64,000 nucleotides of DNA from Leisingera sp. ANG-M7. GTDB lineage: Bacteria > Pseudomonadota > Alphaproteobacteria > Rhodobacterales > Rhodobacteraceae. The stretch covers positions 62,001 to 126,000 of the forward strand of contig NZ_JWLI01000002.1 in NCBI RefSeq assembly GCF_000813965.1, in the 5' to 3' direction. The notes under the pieces were generated by a model. The model ran no database searches and had not been told where the DNA came from. It was given only the letters and a program-made list of their open reading frames with translations. The position numbers and the translations under genes were made by a program. Every line of letters begins with the position of its first letter. Within the stretch, counting starts at the first letter, position 1. Of this stretch, positions 34,565 through 42,880 are shown piece by piece.

Positions 34565-35482
34565 ATGCCCCTGACCATGAACCGAGACGTCTTCATCACT
34601 GCCGCCGTGACCGGCTCTGGCGGCACCCAGGACAAATCCCCCCATGTGCCGCGCTCACCCAAGCAGATCGCCGAGTCCGCAATCGCGGCCGCCAAGGCCG
34701 GTGCGGCGGTGGTTCACTGCCATGTGCGCGACCCTGAAACCGGCGCGCCGTCCCGGAAACTTGAGTATTACCGGGAGCTTACCGACCGCATCCGCGATTC
34801 CGAAGTTGACGTGGTGCTGAACCTGACCGCGGGCATGGGCGGCGACATCGTGTTCGGCTCGACCGAAGCGCCGCTGCCGGTCAACGAAGCCGCGACCGAC
34901 ATGATCGGCGCCACCGAGCGGATGGCCCATATCGCGGAATGCCTGCCGGAAATCTGCACCCTCGACTGCGGCACCATGAATTTTGCCGAGGCCGATTACG
35001 TGATGACCAACACGCCCGGCATGCTGCGGGCAATGGGCCAGATGATGACCGATCTGGGCGTGAAGCCGGAGATCGAGGCCTTTGACACCGGCCACCTGTG
35101 GTTTGCCAAGCAACTGGTAAAGGAGGGCATTCTGGAGCCGAACGCGCTGGTGCAGTTGTGCATGGGGGTGCCGTGGGGGGCGCCGAACGACCTCAACACC
35201 TTCATGGCGATGGTCAACAATGTGCCGTCGGACTGGACCTGGTCGGCGTTCTCCCTTGGCCGCGACCAGATGCCCTATGCGGCGCAGTCGGTGCTGGCGG
35301 GCGGCAACGTGCGGGTGGGCCTTGAGGACAACCTGTTCCTGGACAAGGGCGTGCTGGCCACCAACGCACAGCTTGTGGAGCGCGCGGTCGGCGTGATCGA
35401 GGGCATGGGCGCCCGGATCATCGGCCCGGAGGCGGTCCGTGAAAAGCTGGGCCTGACCAAGCGCGCGCCGGTGGCGAAGTAA
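34565..35482 (+). CDS. 3-dehydrocarnitine cleavage enzyme (BKACE family, CdhC-like)
   Basis: The BKACE (beta-keto acid cleavage enzyme, DUF849) protein has 305 residues: 'VFITAAVTGSGGTQDKSPHVPRSPKQIAESAIAAAKAGAAVVHCHVRDPETGAPSRKLEYYREL', with the Zn-binding HxH 'HCHVRD', 'LNLTAGMGGDIVFG', 'IEAFDTGHLWFAKQLV' and 'VRVGLEDNLFLDKGVLATNAQLVERA'. BKACE members differ by substrate; next to carnitine dehydrogenase the substrate is 3-dehydrocarnitine, which with acetyl-CoA gives betainyl-CoA and acetoacetate. AAAGGAG precedes ATG 34565. Confidence 0.9.
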   Translation: MPLTMNRDVFITAAVTGSGGTQDKSPHVPRSPKQIAESAIAAAKAGAAVVHCHVRDPETGAPSRKLEYYRELTDRIRDSEVDVVLNLTAGMGGDIVFGSTEAPLPVNEAATDMIGATERMAHIAECLPEICTLDCGTMNFAEADYVMTNTPGMLRAMGQMMTDLGVKPEIEAFDTGHLWFAKQLVKEGILEPNALVQLCMGVPWGAPNDLNTFMAMVNNVPSDWTWSAFSLGRDQMPYAAQSVLAGGNVRVGLEDNLFLDKGVLATNAQLVERAVGVIEGMGARIIGPEAVREKLGLTKRAPVAK

Positions 35483-35570
35483 GCCGAAATGCGGGGGTGC
35501 CATGCGTGCACCCCCTGTACACCCCCTGTGCACCGGCGGGCGCACGGGGAGGGCGATCAGAGGATAGATC

Positions 35571-36992
35571 ATGAAAACAGCAGCAATCATCGGCGGCGGA
35601 GTTATCGGCGGCGGCTGGGCCGCGCGGTTCCTTTTGAACGGCTGGAATGTGCGGGTGTTCGACCCGGACCCGGAAGCGGGACGCAAGATCGGCGAAGTGC
35701 TGGCCAACGCCCGCCGCTCCTTGCCGTCGCTCTATGACAAGGCGCTGCCGGCCGAAGGCGAACTGACCTTTCACGCGGACATGGCGGAAGCCGTGGGTGA
35801 GGCGAACTGGATCCAGGAAAGCGTGCCGGAGCGTCTGGAGCTGAAGCACAAGATCCACGCTCAGATTCAGGAACACGCGCCTGCAAATGCGGTGATCGGT
35901 TCCTCGACCTCCGGCTTCAAGCCCTCAGAGCTGAATGCCGAAGGCGCCCGCGCCGTGGTGGCGCATCCGTTCAACCCGGTCTACCTGTTGCCGCTGGTTG
36001 AGCTGGTGGGGGATGCGCAGACCTGCGCGCAAGCTGCAGACCTTTTGCGCGAGGTGGGGATGTATCCGCTGACCGTGCGGAAGGAGATCGACGCGCATAT
36101 TGCCGACCGCCTGCTGGAAGCGGTCTGGCGCGAGGGCCTGTGGCTGATCAAGGACGGCATCTGCACCACCGAGGAACTGGACGAGTCGATCCGCATGGGC
36201 TTTGGCCTCCGCTGGGCGCAGATGGGTCTGTTCGAGACCTATCGGATTGCCGGCGGCGAGGCGGGCATGAAGCACTTCATGGCGCAGTTCGGCCCGGCGC
36301 TGGAATGGCCCTGGACCAAGCTGATGGATGTGCCGGAGTTCACCGAGGAACTGGTCGACCTGATCGCGGGCCAGTCGGACGCGCAATCTGGCCACATGCC
36401 GATCCGCGAACTGGAGCGGCTGCGGGATGACAACCTGGTCGGCATGATGCGGGCGCTGAAGAAGTCCGGCAGCGGGGCAGGGGGCGTTATCAAAACCCAT
36501 GAAGCCACGCTGCCCGTGCCGGAGATTGTGGAGCTGCCGGTCACCGTCAGCCGCCCGGTGCCGCAGAGCTGGACCGACTACAACGGCCACATGAACGAGG
36601 CGCATTACACCGAGGCCTCGGCCCAGGCGACCGACCGGTTCATGGAGATGGTCGGAGCGGATGCAGAGTACATCGCCGCGGGCGGCAGCTATTTCACTGT
36701 CGAGAACCACGTGCGCTTCCTGGATGAGCTGCACGAGGGTGATGCGCTGACCGTGACCACCCAGGTTCTGCAGGGCGAAGGCAAGAAGATGCATCTGTTC
36801 CACCGCTTGCACGGCCCCGAGGGCAAGCTGGCGGCGACGGTGGAAACGCTGCTGTTGCACATGGACCTGAACGCGCGCGGCACTTCGCTGCCGTCGCCGG
36901 AGGTGGCGGACAAGCTGGCGTCCTTTGCCGCGGCGCACGCAAGCCTGCCGCTGCCCGAGGGCGCCGGGCGCCACGTCGGCCAGCGCGGATGA
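35571..36992 (+). CDS. Bifunctional L-carnitine dehydrogenase / betainyl-CoA thioesterase
   Basis: The protein has 473 residues in two parts. Residues 1-310 form a 3-hydroxyacyl-CoA dehydrogenase-type NAD enzyme ('AAIIGGGVIGGGWAARFLLNGWNVRVFDPDPEAG', 'QESVPERLELK', 'IGSSTSGFKPSEL', 'VVAHPFNPVYLLPLVELVGD'), the carnitine dehydrogenase class. Residues about 330-473 are a hotdog acyl-CoA thioesterase ('WTDYNGHMNEAHYTEASAQATD', 'YFTVENHVRFLDELHEGDALTV'). Rhizobial L-carnitine dehydrogenases are known to be fused this way. One polypeptide so oxidises carnitine and, after the cleavage step, frees glycine betaine from betainyl-CoA. Tandem terminators follow it. Confidence 0.93.
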   Translation: MKTAAIIGGGVIGGGWAARFLLNGWNVRVFDPDPEAGRKIGEVLANARRSLPSLYDKALPAEGELTFHADMAEAVGEANWIQESVPERLELKHKIHAQIQEHAPANAVIGSSTSGFKPSELNAEGARAVVAHPFNPVYLLPLVELVGDAQTCAQAADLLREVGMYPLTVRKEIDAHIADRLLEAVWREGLWLIKDGICTTEELDESIRMGFGLRWAQMGLFETYRIAGGEAGMKHFMAQFGPALEWPWTKLMDVPEFTEELVDLIAGQSDAQSGHMPIRELERLRDDNLVGMMRALKKSGSGAGGVIKTHEATLPVPEIVELPVTVSRPVPQSWTDYNGHMNEAHYTEASAQATDRFMEMVGADAEYIAAGGSYFTVENHVRFLDELHEGDALTVTTQVLQGEGKKMHLFHRLHGPEGKLAATVETLLLHMDLNARGTSLPSPEVADKLASFAAAHASLPLPEGAGRHVGQRG

Positions 36993-36997
36993 CTTGG

Positions 36998-37032
36998 AAA
37001 CCCGGCGGCTCGCGCGCTGCCGGGTTTCTTTT
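36998..37032 (+). terminator. Terminator 1 after the carnitine operon
   Basis: Stem AAACCCGGC / GCCGGGTTT with a 12-nt loop, then CTTTT. It starts six bases after the dehydrogenase-thioesterase stop codon. Confidence 0.82.
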
Positions 37033-37033
37033 G

Positions 37034-37069
37034 CGGGCCGGGTCTCCTCCCCGATCCGGCCCGTTTTTT
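37034..37069 (+). terminator. Terminator 2 after the carnitine operon
   Basis: Stem CGGGCCGG / CCGGCCCG with a 14-nt loop, then six T residues. It is directly behind the first terminator, so the BCCT transporter gene must rely on its own promoter in the following 150 bp. Confidence 0.85.
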
Positions 37070-37221
37070 GAAGGTGTGCTGCCTGTAACCGCGGCAGCGG
37101 GGAGGACCATGCCGGAGCGCCGGGCCATCGGGAGAGCTTTCATCCCGCCGCGCGCTCCGCTCAGCTTTCCGCGGCTGGAGGGCCCCGGCGCTGAGGCATC
37201 AGAAACAATTGGGAGGACCAA

Positions 37222-38913
37222 ATGTCTGAAGATAATTCCAACAGCCACCTGGTGGCGAAATCCGGTTTCTTTACCGGTCTTCATCCGGGGATGAGCATTG
37301 CAGCCAAGGGCATGATCGCCGCCTTTGTGATCTTTACGGTCATGAACGTCGAGTTTGCCGGAGGCCTTTACAAATCGATCCGGAGCTGGATCGAAAACGG
37401 GCTCAGCTTCTATTACATCACCCTGTTTTCCATCGGGCTTTTTGTCTGCTTCTGGCTGATGTTCTCGCGTTTCGGCAAGATCCGCCTGGGGGACGATGAC
37501 TCGCGCCCCGAGTTCAGCAACTTCAGCTGGTTCTCGATGCTGTTTTCCGCAGGCATCGGCATCGGCATCCTGTTCTTTGGCGTGGCCGAACCGATTTTCT
37601 ACTTCGACAACTCCGAAGTCTGGGGCTATCCCAACAACCCGCATGCCGAACTGGCAGGCCATTCGGCGATGGACATGCAGCGGGCAGTGGACGCGATGCG
37701 CGTGACCTTCTTCCACTGGGGGTTCCACGGCTGGGCGTTCTACGTGCTGGTTGGTCTGAGCCTGGCGTATTTCGGGTTCCGTAAGAAGCTGCCGCTGACC
37801 CTGCGGTCGGCGCTCTATCCGCTGATCGGCGAACGGATCTATGGCCCTTGGGGGCACGCGGTAGACCTTCTGGCGGTATTCGGCACGGTGTTTGGCGTCG
37901 CCACTTCGCTGGGCCTGGGAGTCAGCCAGATGGCTGCGGGCCTCAACCATCTGTTCGGCATTGATCCCGGTATCGGGACCAAGCTGGTTCTGATCGCGGT
38001 TGTTTCTGTGATCGCAACCATTTCCGCGGTGTCCGGCGTTGGCAAAGGCATCCGCATCCTGTCGGAATGGAACATCTGGCTGTCGATCGTGCTGCTGGCG
38101 GCCTTTGTGATCTTCGGGCCGTTCCAGTGGCTGATGGGCCTGTTTGTGACCACGGTCGGCGACTATGTTGCCAGCTTCGTTCCGATGGGGTTCTGGACCG
38201 CGACCGAAGGCCCGGATGTGGCCTGGCAGGGCGGCTGGACGATCTTTTACTGGGGCTGGTGGATTTCCTGGTCACCGTTTGTCGGCGTGTTCATTGCCCG
38301 CATTTCGCGCGGCCGGACCATCCGCGAATTCATGGTCGGGGTGATGTTTGTTCCCACCACGATCGCGTTCTTCTGGCTGTGCATGTTCGGCGGCAACGCG
38401 ATCTGGCAGGAAATGCACATGGGGTCCGGTGTGGCCTCGGCCGATGGGGCAGGCATCATCCAGACCGTGCGCGACTGGAACCTGCCGAGCGCGCTGTTCG
38501 GGACCATCGACAACATCGGCGCCACCAGCTGGATGGGCGACATGAGCTGGGTCAGCTGGCCGATGTCGCTGCTGGCGACGTTCCTGCTGTTCTCGTGGTT
38601 CATCACCTCGTCGGACTCCGGCACCCTGGTGATCACCACCATGCTGTCGATGGGCGATGACAACCCGCCGAAGAAGTTCCGCATCATCTGGGGCCTGGGC
38701 GAAGGCGTGGTGGCGGCGGCGCTGCTGCTGGCCGGGGGGCTTGGCGCCCTGCAAACGGCGTCGATTGCGGCGGCCTTCCCGATTTCCTTTGTGCTGATCG
38801 CAATGATCTGGGGCTTGCTGAAATCGCTGCACGACGATCCTTCGGCGTCGCCGATCTCAGTTGAGACGATGGCACCGGACGGCACGCGGATGAAGCAGGA
38901 CCTGCGCGCCTGA
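37222..38913 (+). CDS. BCCT-family betaine/carnitine/choline transporter
   Basis: This 563-residue BCCT carrier has 12 predicted helices. Helix 3 shows the glycine-rich sodium-substrate segment 'SAGIGIGILFFGVAEPIFY'; helix 8 has 'WTIFYWGWWISWSPFVGVFIARISRGRTIREF', the family signature with the aromatic betaine box; 'FITSSDSGTLVITTMLSMG' is the late sodium-site region. Short N- and C-terminal tails suggest a nutrient-uptake carrier with no osmosensing domain. It most likely imports carnitine or glycine betaine with Na+ for the enzymes upstream. GGGAGGACCAA precedes the ATG. Confidence 0.93.
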   Translation: MSEDNSNSHLVAKSGFFTGLHPGMSIAAKGMIAAFVIFTVMNVEFAGGLYKSIRSWIENGLSFYYITLFSIGLFVCFWLMFSRFGKIRLGDDDSRPEFSNFSWFSMLFSAGIGIGILFFGVAEPIFYFDNSEVWGYPNNPHAELAGHSAMDMQRAVDAMRVTFFHWGFHGWAFYVLVGLSLAYFGFRKKLPLTLRSALYPLIGERIYGPWGHAVDLLAVFGTVFGVATSLGLGVSQMAAGLNHLFGIDPGIGTKLVLIAVVSVIATISAVSGVGKGIRILSEWNIWLSIVLLAAFVIFGPFQWLMGLFVTTVGDYVASFVPMGFWTATEGPDVAWQGGWTIFYWGWWISWSPFVGVFIARISRGRTIREFMVGVMFVPTTIAFFWLCMFGGNAIWQEMHMGSGVASADGAGIIQTVRDWNLPSALFGTIDNIGATSWMGDMSWVSWPMSLLATFLLFSWFITSSDSGTLVITTMLSMGDDNPPKKFRIIWGLGEGVVAAALLLAGGLGALQTASIAAAFPISFVLIAMIWGLLKSLHDDPSASPISVETMAPDGTRMKQDLRA

Positions 38914-38940
38914 GGCACGCAAGGTTTCCGTAAAAGGAAA

Positions 38941-38970
38941 GCGCCGGGCTGTTGAGGCCCGGCGCTTTTT
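38941..38970. terminator. Bidirectional terminator between BCCT and RidA genes
   Basis: Perfect 9-bp stem GCGCCGGGC / GCCCGGCGC with a 7-nt loop, five T residues on the plus strand and TTTCCTTTT on the minus strand. It separates the convergent genes. Confidence 0.88.
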
Positions 38971-38981
38971 ACTTGTTCGCG

Positions 38982-39326
38982 TCAGTCGCAGGCGGCGGTG
39001 ACGATGATCTCCACCTTCAGGATTTCGCGGGCCAGCTTGGCCTCGCCGCAGGCACGCGCCGGGGCATGGCCTTCGGGAACCCAGGCGTTCCAGACCTCGT
39101 TCAGCTCTGCGAAATAGGACATGTCGGAGAGCCAGATCACGGTCTGCAGGAGCCGGGTTTTGTCGCTGCCGGCCTCGGCCAGCAGGGCGTCGACCTTGGC
39201 GAGGATCTCGCGGGTCTGCTCGGCGGCGGTTTCGGCCTCGGACACCTGGCCGCTGAGGTAAACGACGCCGTTGTGCTTGACGATTTTGCTGGAGCGGGCG
39301 GTGGTGCCGATGCGGGTGATGGTCAT
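38982..39326 (-). CDS. RidA family protein (YjgF/YER057c/UK114)
   Basis: The 114-residue RidA-like protein reads 'VKHNGVVYLSGQVSEAETAAEQTREILAKVDALLAEAGSDKTRLLQTVIWLSDMSYFAELNEVWNAWVPEGHAPARACGEAKLAREILKVEIIVTAAC' in outline; the arginine that hydrolyses enamines/imines in RidA (PxRxxxE context) is present as 'APARACGEA'. It probably deaminates reactive enamine intermediates. It is the last of three reverse-strand genes after the ThDP enzyme and the glutamate-synthase-domain protein, which may together handle an amino acid or keto acid; the chemistry is not clear. Confidence 0.9.
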   Translation of the reverse strand: MTITRIGTTARSSKIVKHNGVVYLSGQVSEAETAAEQTREILAKVDALLAEAGSDKTRLLQTVIWLSDMSYFAELNEVWNAWVPEGHAPARACGEAKLAREILKVEIIVTAACD

Positions 39327-39411
39327 GGGGTTTGCCTTTCCTTGCGTAAGCTGCCGCGGTCATAGCGGCCGCGGCAGCCGGGGGAAAGGGCAGGCCGTTA
39401 GATCCGGCCAA

Positions 39412-41073
39412 TCATATCAGGCAGGTCTTGGCGGCCAGCTCATCAATCAGCACCCGCTGGTTTTCGCTGTAGTCCACGGGGACGTCGATCAGATGCACGC
39501 CGCCCGCTGCAAAGGCGGCCTCGAACGTTGGGATCAGATCTTCGGCCCGTTCGATCCGGTGGCCGGTGGCGCCGTAGCTGGCGGCGTATTGCACGAAATC
39601 GGGGTTGTTGAATTCCAGCCCCCAGTCGGCAAAGCCGACATGCGCCTGTTTCCAGCGGATCATGCCATAGGAACTGTCGTTCAGCACTGTGACCACCAGA
39701 TTGAGGCCGAGCCGCACCGCGGTTTCCAGTTCCTGGCTGTTCATCATGAAGCCGCCGTCGCCGCAGATCGCCATCACCCGGCGGTCCGGGTTCAAAAGCG
39801 CCGCCATCATCGCCGAGGGCAGGCCCGCGCCCATGGTTGCCAGCGCGTTGTCCAACAGGACGGTGTTGGGGTGATAGGCCTTGTAGTTGCGGGCGTACCA
39901 GATCTTGTAGATGCCATTGTCGAGTGCGATGATATCCTTTTCGCCCATCACCTTGCGGGTGTCCGCGACCAGCCGCTGCGGGATCACCGGGTAGCGCGGA
40001 TCATCGGCGCCCTCGGCGATGTGGCTGTCAGTCTCGGCCTTCATGCGCTGGAAGAAGCTGCGGTCGACATCGAGCGGCCCGCCGAGGATGTCTCCCAGCC
40101 GGTTGATGGATCCCTCCAGATCGCCGACCACTTCCAGTTGCGGGAAATAGACCTGATCGACCTGCGCCGCCTTGTAGTTCACATGGATCACCTTGGTGCC
40201 GCCCTCGGTCATGAAGAAGGGCGGTTTTTCGACCACGTCGTGGCCCACATTGATGATCAGATCGGCGCGTTCGATGGCGCAGTGCAGGTAGTCGCCGTCC
40301 GAGAGCGCGGCGGTGCCGAGGAAGAGGTCCGAGCTTTCGTCGACAACGCCCTTGCCCATCTGGGTGTTGAAAAAGGGAATCTGCACCTTTTCGACGAAGT
40401 CGCAGAGCGCCGAGCGCGCCTTGCGGCGGTTGGCGCCGGCGCCGACCAGCACCAGCGGCATTTTTGCGGCGCGGATCATGTCAGCCGCTTCGGTCAGAAC
40501 GGCCTCGTCCGGCACGGCGTAATGGCGGGCGTGCGGGGGAATGACAGAGGCGTCTGTGTCTTCCGCCGCGATATCCTCGGGCAGTTCCAGCAGTACCGCA
40601 CCGGGGCGTTCTTCTTCGGCCACGCGGAAAGCCTCGCGGATCAGCGCGGGGATGGTGTTGCCGTGCACGATCTGGCGCGACATCTTGCAGACCGGATCAA
40701 AGAGGCCCACCACGTCGATGATCTGGAACCGGCCCTGTTTCGACTTCTTGATCGGTTTTTGCCCGGTGATCATGATCAGCGGCATCGCCCCCAGATGGGC
40801 ATAGGCCGCTGGCGTGGCCAGGTTGGTCGCGCCGGGGCCAAGGGTGGCCATGCAGACGCCGGGTTTGCCAGTGAGGCGGCCATAGGTTGCCGCCATGAAA
40901 CCGGCGCCCTGCTCATGCCGGGTCAGCACCAGTTTGATGTTTGAGGTGCGCAGGGACTCCAGCAGATCAAGGTTTTCCTCACCCGGGACGCCAAAGACGT
41001 ATTCGACGCCTTCGGCTTCCAGCGCGGCCACAAGAAGGTCGGATGCTTTGGCGGGAAGGTCAGAATCTGGCAT
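39412..41073 (-). CDS. Thiamine-diphosphate enzyme, catabolic acetolactate synthase-like
   Basis: The ThDP-dependent enzyme is full length at 553 residues: N-terminal PYR domain with the catalytic Glu in 'TRHEQGAGFMAATYGRLTGKPGV', central domain (about 190-325), and PP domain with 'GDGGFMMNSQELETAVRLGLNLVVTVLNDSSYGMI', the ThDP/Mg motif. No small regulatory subunit gene follows, unlike ilvBN, so AlsS-like catabolic acetolactate synthase is the best label; other decarboxylase/ligase activities in this family cannot be excluded. It sits between the glutamate-synthase-like gene (30 bp upstream) and ridA. Confidence 0.85.
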   Translation of the reverse strand: MPDSDLPAKASDLLVAALEAEGVEYVFGVPGEENLDLLESLRTSNIKLVLTRHEQGAGFMAATYGRLTGKPGVCMATLGPGATNLATPAAYAHLGAMPLIMITGQKPIKKSKQGRFQIIDVVGLFDPVCKMSRQIVHGNTIPALIREAFRVAEEERPGAVLLELPEDIAAEDTDASVIPPHARHYAVPDEAVLTEAADMIRAAKMPLVLVGAGANRRKARSALCDFVEKVQIPFFNTQMGKGVVDESSDLFLGTAALSDGDYLHCAIERADLIINVGHDVVEKPPFFMTEGGTKVIHVNYKAAQVDQVYFPQLEVVGDLEGSINRLGDILGGPLDVDRSFFQRMKAETDSHIAEGADDPRYPVIPQRLVADTRKVMGEKDIIALDNGIYKIWYARNYKAYHPNTVLLDNALATMGAGLPSAMMAALLNPDRRVMAICGDGGFMMNSQELETAVRLGLNLVVTVLNDSSYGMIRWKQAHVGFADWGLEFNNPDFVQYAASYGATGHRIERAEDLIPTFEAAFAAGGVHLIDVPVDYSENQRVLIDELAAKTCLI

Positions 41074-41103
41074 GGAGTCTCCTTTGGTTTTCCGGGGGGC
41101 GGG

Positions 41104-42612
41104 TTATTGCGCGGCGTGCTGCTGGGCCTGTTCCGGGTACAGCTCAGCCATGGACACGGACCGCCCGCTGTCCTGCACGATCCGCGCGTGGTAGCGGCGC
41201 AAGAGCCGCGGTTCGGTGACGCCGCAGCTGTGGGCGAGGACGGTCACCTCCTTGAGCATGTTCTTGGCGTAAGAGGCGACCCGTTCCGCCTTGTCGGCGG
41301 GATCGAGGCCGAACTGCAGCTTGGGGTTATGGGTGGTGATGCCGGTGGGGCAGGTGTTCTTGTTGCACTGCAGCGCCTGGATGCAGCCGAGCGCAAACAT
41401 GAAGCCGCGCGCGGAGTTGACGAAATCGGCGCCGGCGCAGAAGGCCCAGGCGACCTCTGACGGATTGACGAGCTTGCCGCTGGCACAGACCTTGATGCGC
41501 TGGCGCAGACCGTAGCGGGTCAGCACATCCACCGCTTTGGGCAAGCTTTCGCGCAGGGGCATGCCCATGTTGTCGATCAGGCTCATCGGGGCGGCGCCGG
41601 TGCCGCCGTCGGCGCTGTCGATGGTAATGAAATCCGGCGCGCTGGCCTCGCCGCGGGACAGGATTTCCTGGCAGAGCCCGTCGAGGAAGCCATGCGCGCC
41701 GAGCACCGCCTTGAAGCCTACCGGTTTGCCCGTGACCTCACGCACATAGGCGATCATGTCCAGAAGCTCGCCCACATTGGAGGCTTCGGGGTGGCGGTTG
41801 GGGCTGATCGCGTCCTCGCCCGGCGTCAGCCCGCGGATGGCCGCGATTTCCTCAGTCACCTTGGCGCCGGGCAGGATGCCGCCCTTGCCGGGCTTGGCAC
41901 CCTGGCTGAGCTTCAGTTCGAACATGCGGACGGTTTCATGGGCGGCGACGGCGCGCAGCTTGTCCTCGTCAAAGCCGCCTTCGGGCTTGCGCACGCCGAA
42001 TTTGCCGGTGCCGATCTGGAAGACGATGTCGCAGCCGCCCTCCAGGTGGTAGGGCGACAGCCCGCCTTCGCCGGTGTTGAGCCAGATGCCGGCCTTTTTG
42101 GCACCGCGCGACAGGGCGCGGACGGCCGGAACAGAAATGGCGCCGAAACTCATCCCGGAGATGTTGAAGATCGACGAGGTGGTGTAGGGCGTGCCGGCAT
42201 AGGGGCCGATGGTGACTTCGGCAGGCGGGGTTGTGCCGTGTTCCAGGTCCGGGAAGGGCGCGTTGGCGAAATAGACGGTTCCGGCAGGCCTGAGATCGCG
42301 GGTGGAACCGAAGGCGACTGTGGAATCCACGTTCTTGGCGGCGCGGTAGACCCAGGAGCGCTCAGCCCGGTTGAACGGCATCTCCTCTCGGTCCAGCGCA
42401 AAGAAATACTGCCGGAAGAACTCTCCCAGATGTTCGAAAAGGTAGCGGAAGCGGGCGATCACCGGGTAATTGCGGCGCAGGGTGCTGGCGGTCTGGGTCT
42501 TGTCGCGGATGTAGATCACGATCACCCACAGGATGCCGGCACCGATGGCGAAGATGAAGGCATAGGACAGGATTTCGAGCAGCGCCAGGACGGTGCTGGA
42601 TATCTGGGACAT
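41104..42612 (-). CDS. FMN-binding glutamate synthase-domain protein, membrane anchored
   Basis: From ATG 42612 (AAAGGAGCGAAGGAAACC upstream) the protein has 502 residues. A membrane helix lies at about 8-32; then the GOGAT synthase barrel: 'ISGMSFGAISVPAVRALSRGAKKAGIWLNTGEGGLSPYH', 'TIDSADGGTGAAPMSLIDNMGMPL', 'ASGKLVNPSEVAWAFCAGADFVNSARG', and the 3Fe-4S cysteines in 'CIQALQCNKNTCPTG'. It lacks the glutaminase and ammonia-channel domains of full GltB, so it is not a normal glutamate synthase. Stand-alone members are widespread and mostly uncharacterised; some accompany methylamine or gamma-glutamylmethylamide metabolism. Confidence 0.88.
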   Translation of the reverse strand: MSQISSTVLALLEILSYAFIFAIGAGILWVIVIYIRDKTQTASTLRRNYPVIARFRYLFEHLGEFFRQYFFALDREEMPFNRAERSWVYRAAKNVDSTVAFGSTRDLRPAGTVYFANAPFPDLEHGTTPPAEVTIGPYAGTPYTTSSIFNISGMSFGAISVPAVRALSRGAKKAGIWLNTGEGGLSPYHLEGGCDIVFQIGTGKFGVRKPEGGFDEDKLRAVAAHETVRMFELKLSQGAKPGKGGILPGAKVTEEIAAIRGLTPGEDAISPNRHPEASNVGELLDMIAYVREVTGKPVGFKAVLGAHGFLDGLCQEILSRGEASAPDFITIDSADGGTGAAPMSLIDNMGMPLRESLPKAVDVLTRYGLRQRIKVCASGKLVNPSEVAWAFCAGADFVNSARGFMFALGCIQALQCNKNTCPTGITTHNPKLQFGLDPADKAERVASYAKNMLKEVTVLAHSCGVTEPRLLRRYHARIVQDSGRSVSMAELYPEQAQQHAAQ

Positions 42613-42880
42613 GGTTTCCTTCGCTCCTTTGCGGCCGGGCTTGGGCCTGGCATTATTGTTGTTCAAGACTGCGCCATTGCTGCTGAAATTGCAGCCATGT
42701 GGCGGTCACATCCTCGGGAGCCGCAGAGGCGCGGTGCAGAGCGCTGTCCAAAGATGCAACGTGCCGCCGCCCGGAAATGTTCCGCGCGGCACGGGGTTTG
42801 TTTGCGGAGTGTGCGGCAGGCGTGCGGAAGTTGTCCAGCCTTGAGAGCGGATGGTGCCTGAGATCCACTAATGTCTTGCC

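Noticed and set aside
37109-37294. Small open frame (about 61 codons) after GGGGAGGACC, ahead of the BCCT gene
   Set aside because: Has a good ribosome site but its sequence is unlike any small protein I know, is proline/arginine-rich from base composition, and overlaps the BCCT start; a leader peptide cannot be excluded but is unsupported.
39271-40944. 557-codon plus-strand frame opposite the acetolactate synthase-like gene
   Set aside because: The reverse strand has a full ThDP enzyme; the plus-strand translation is a composition artefact.
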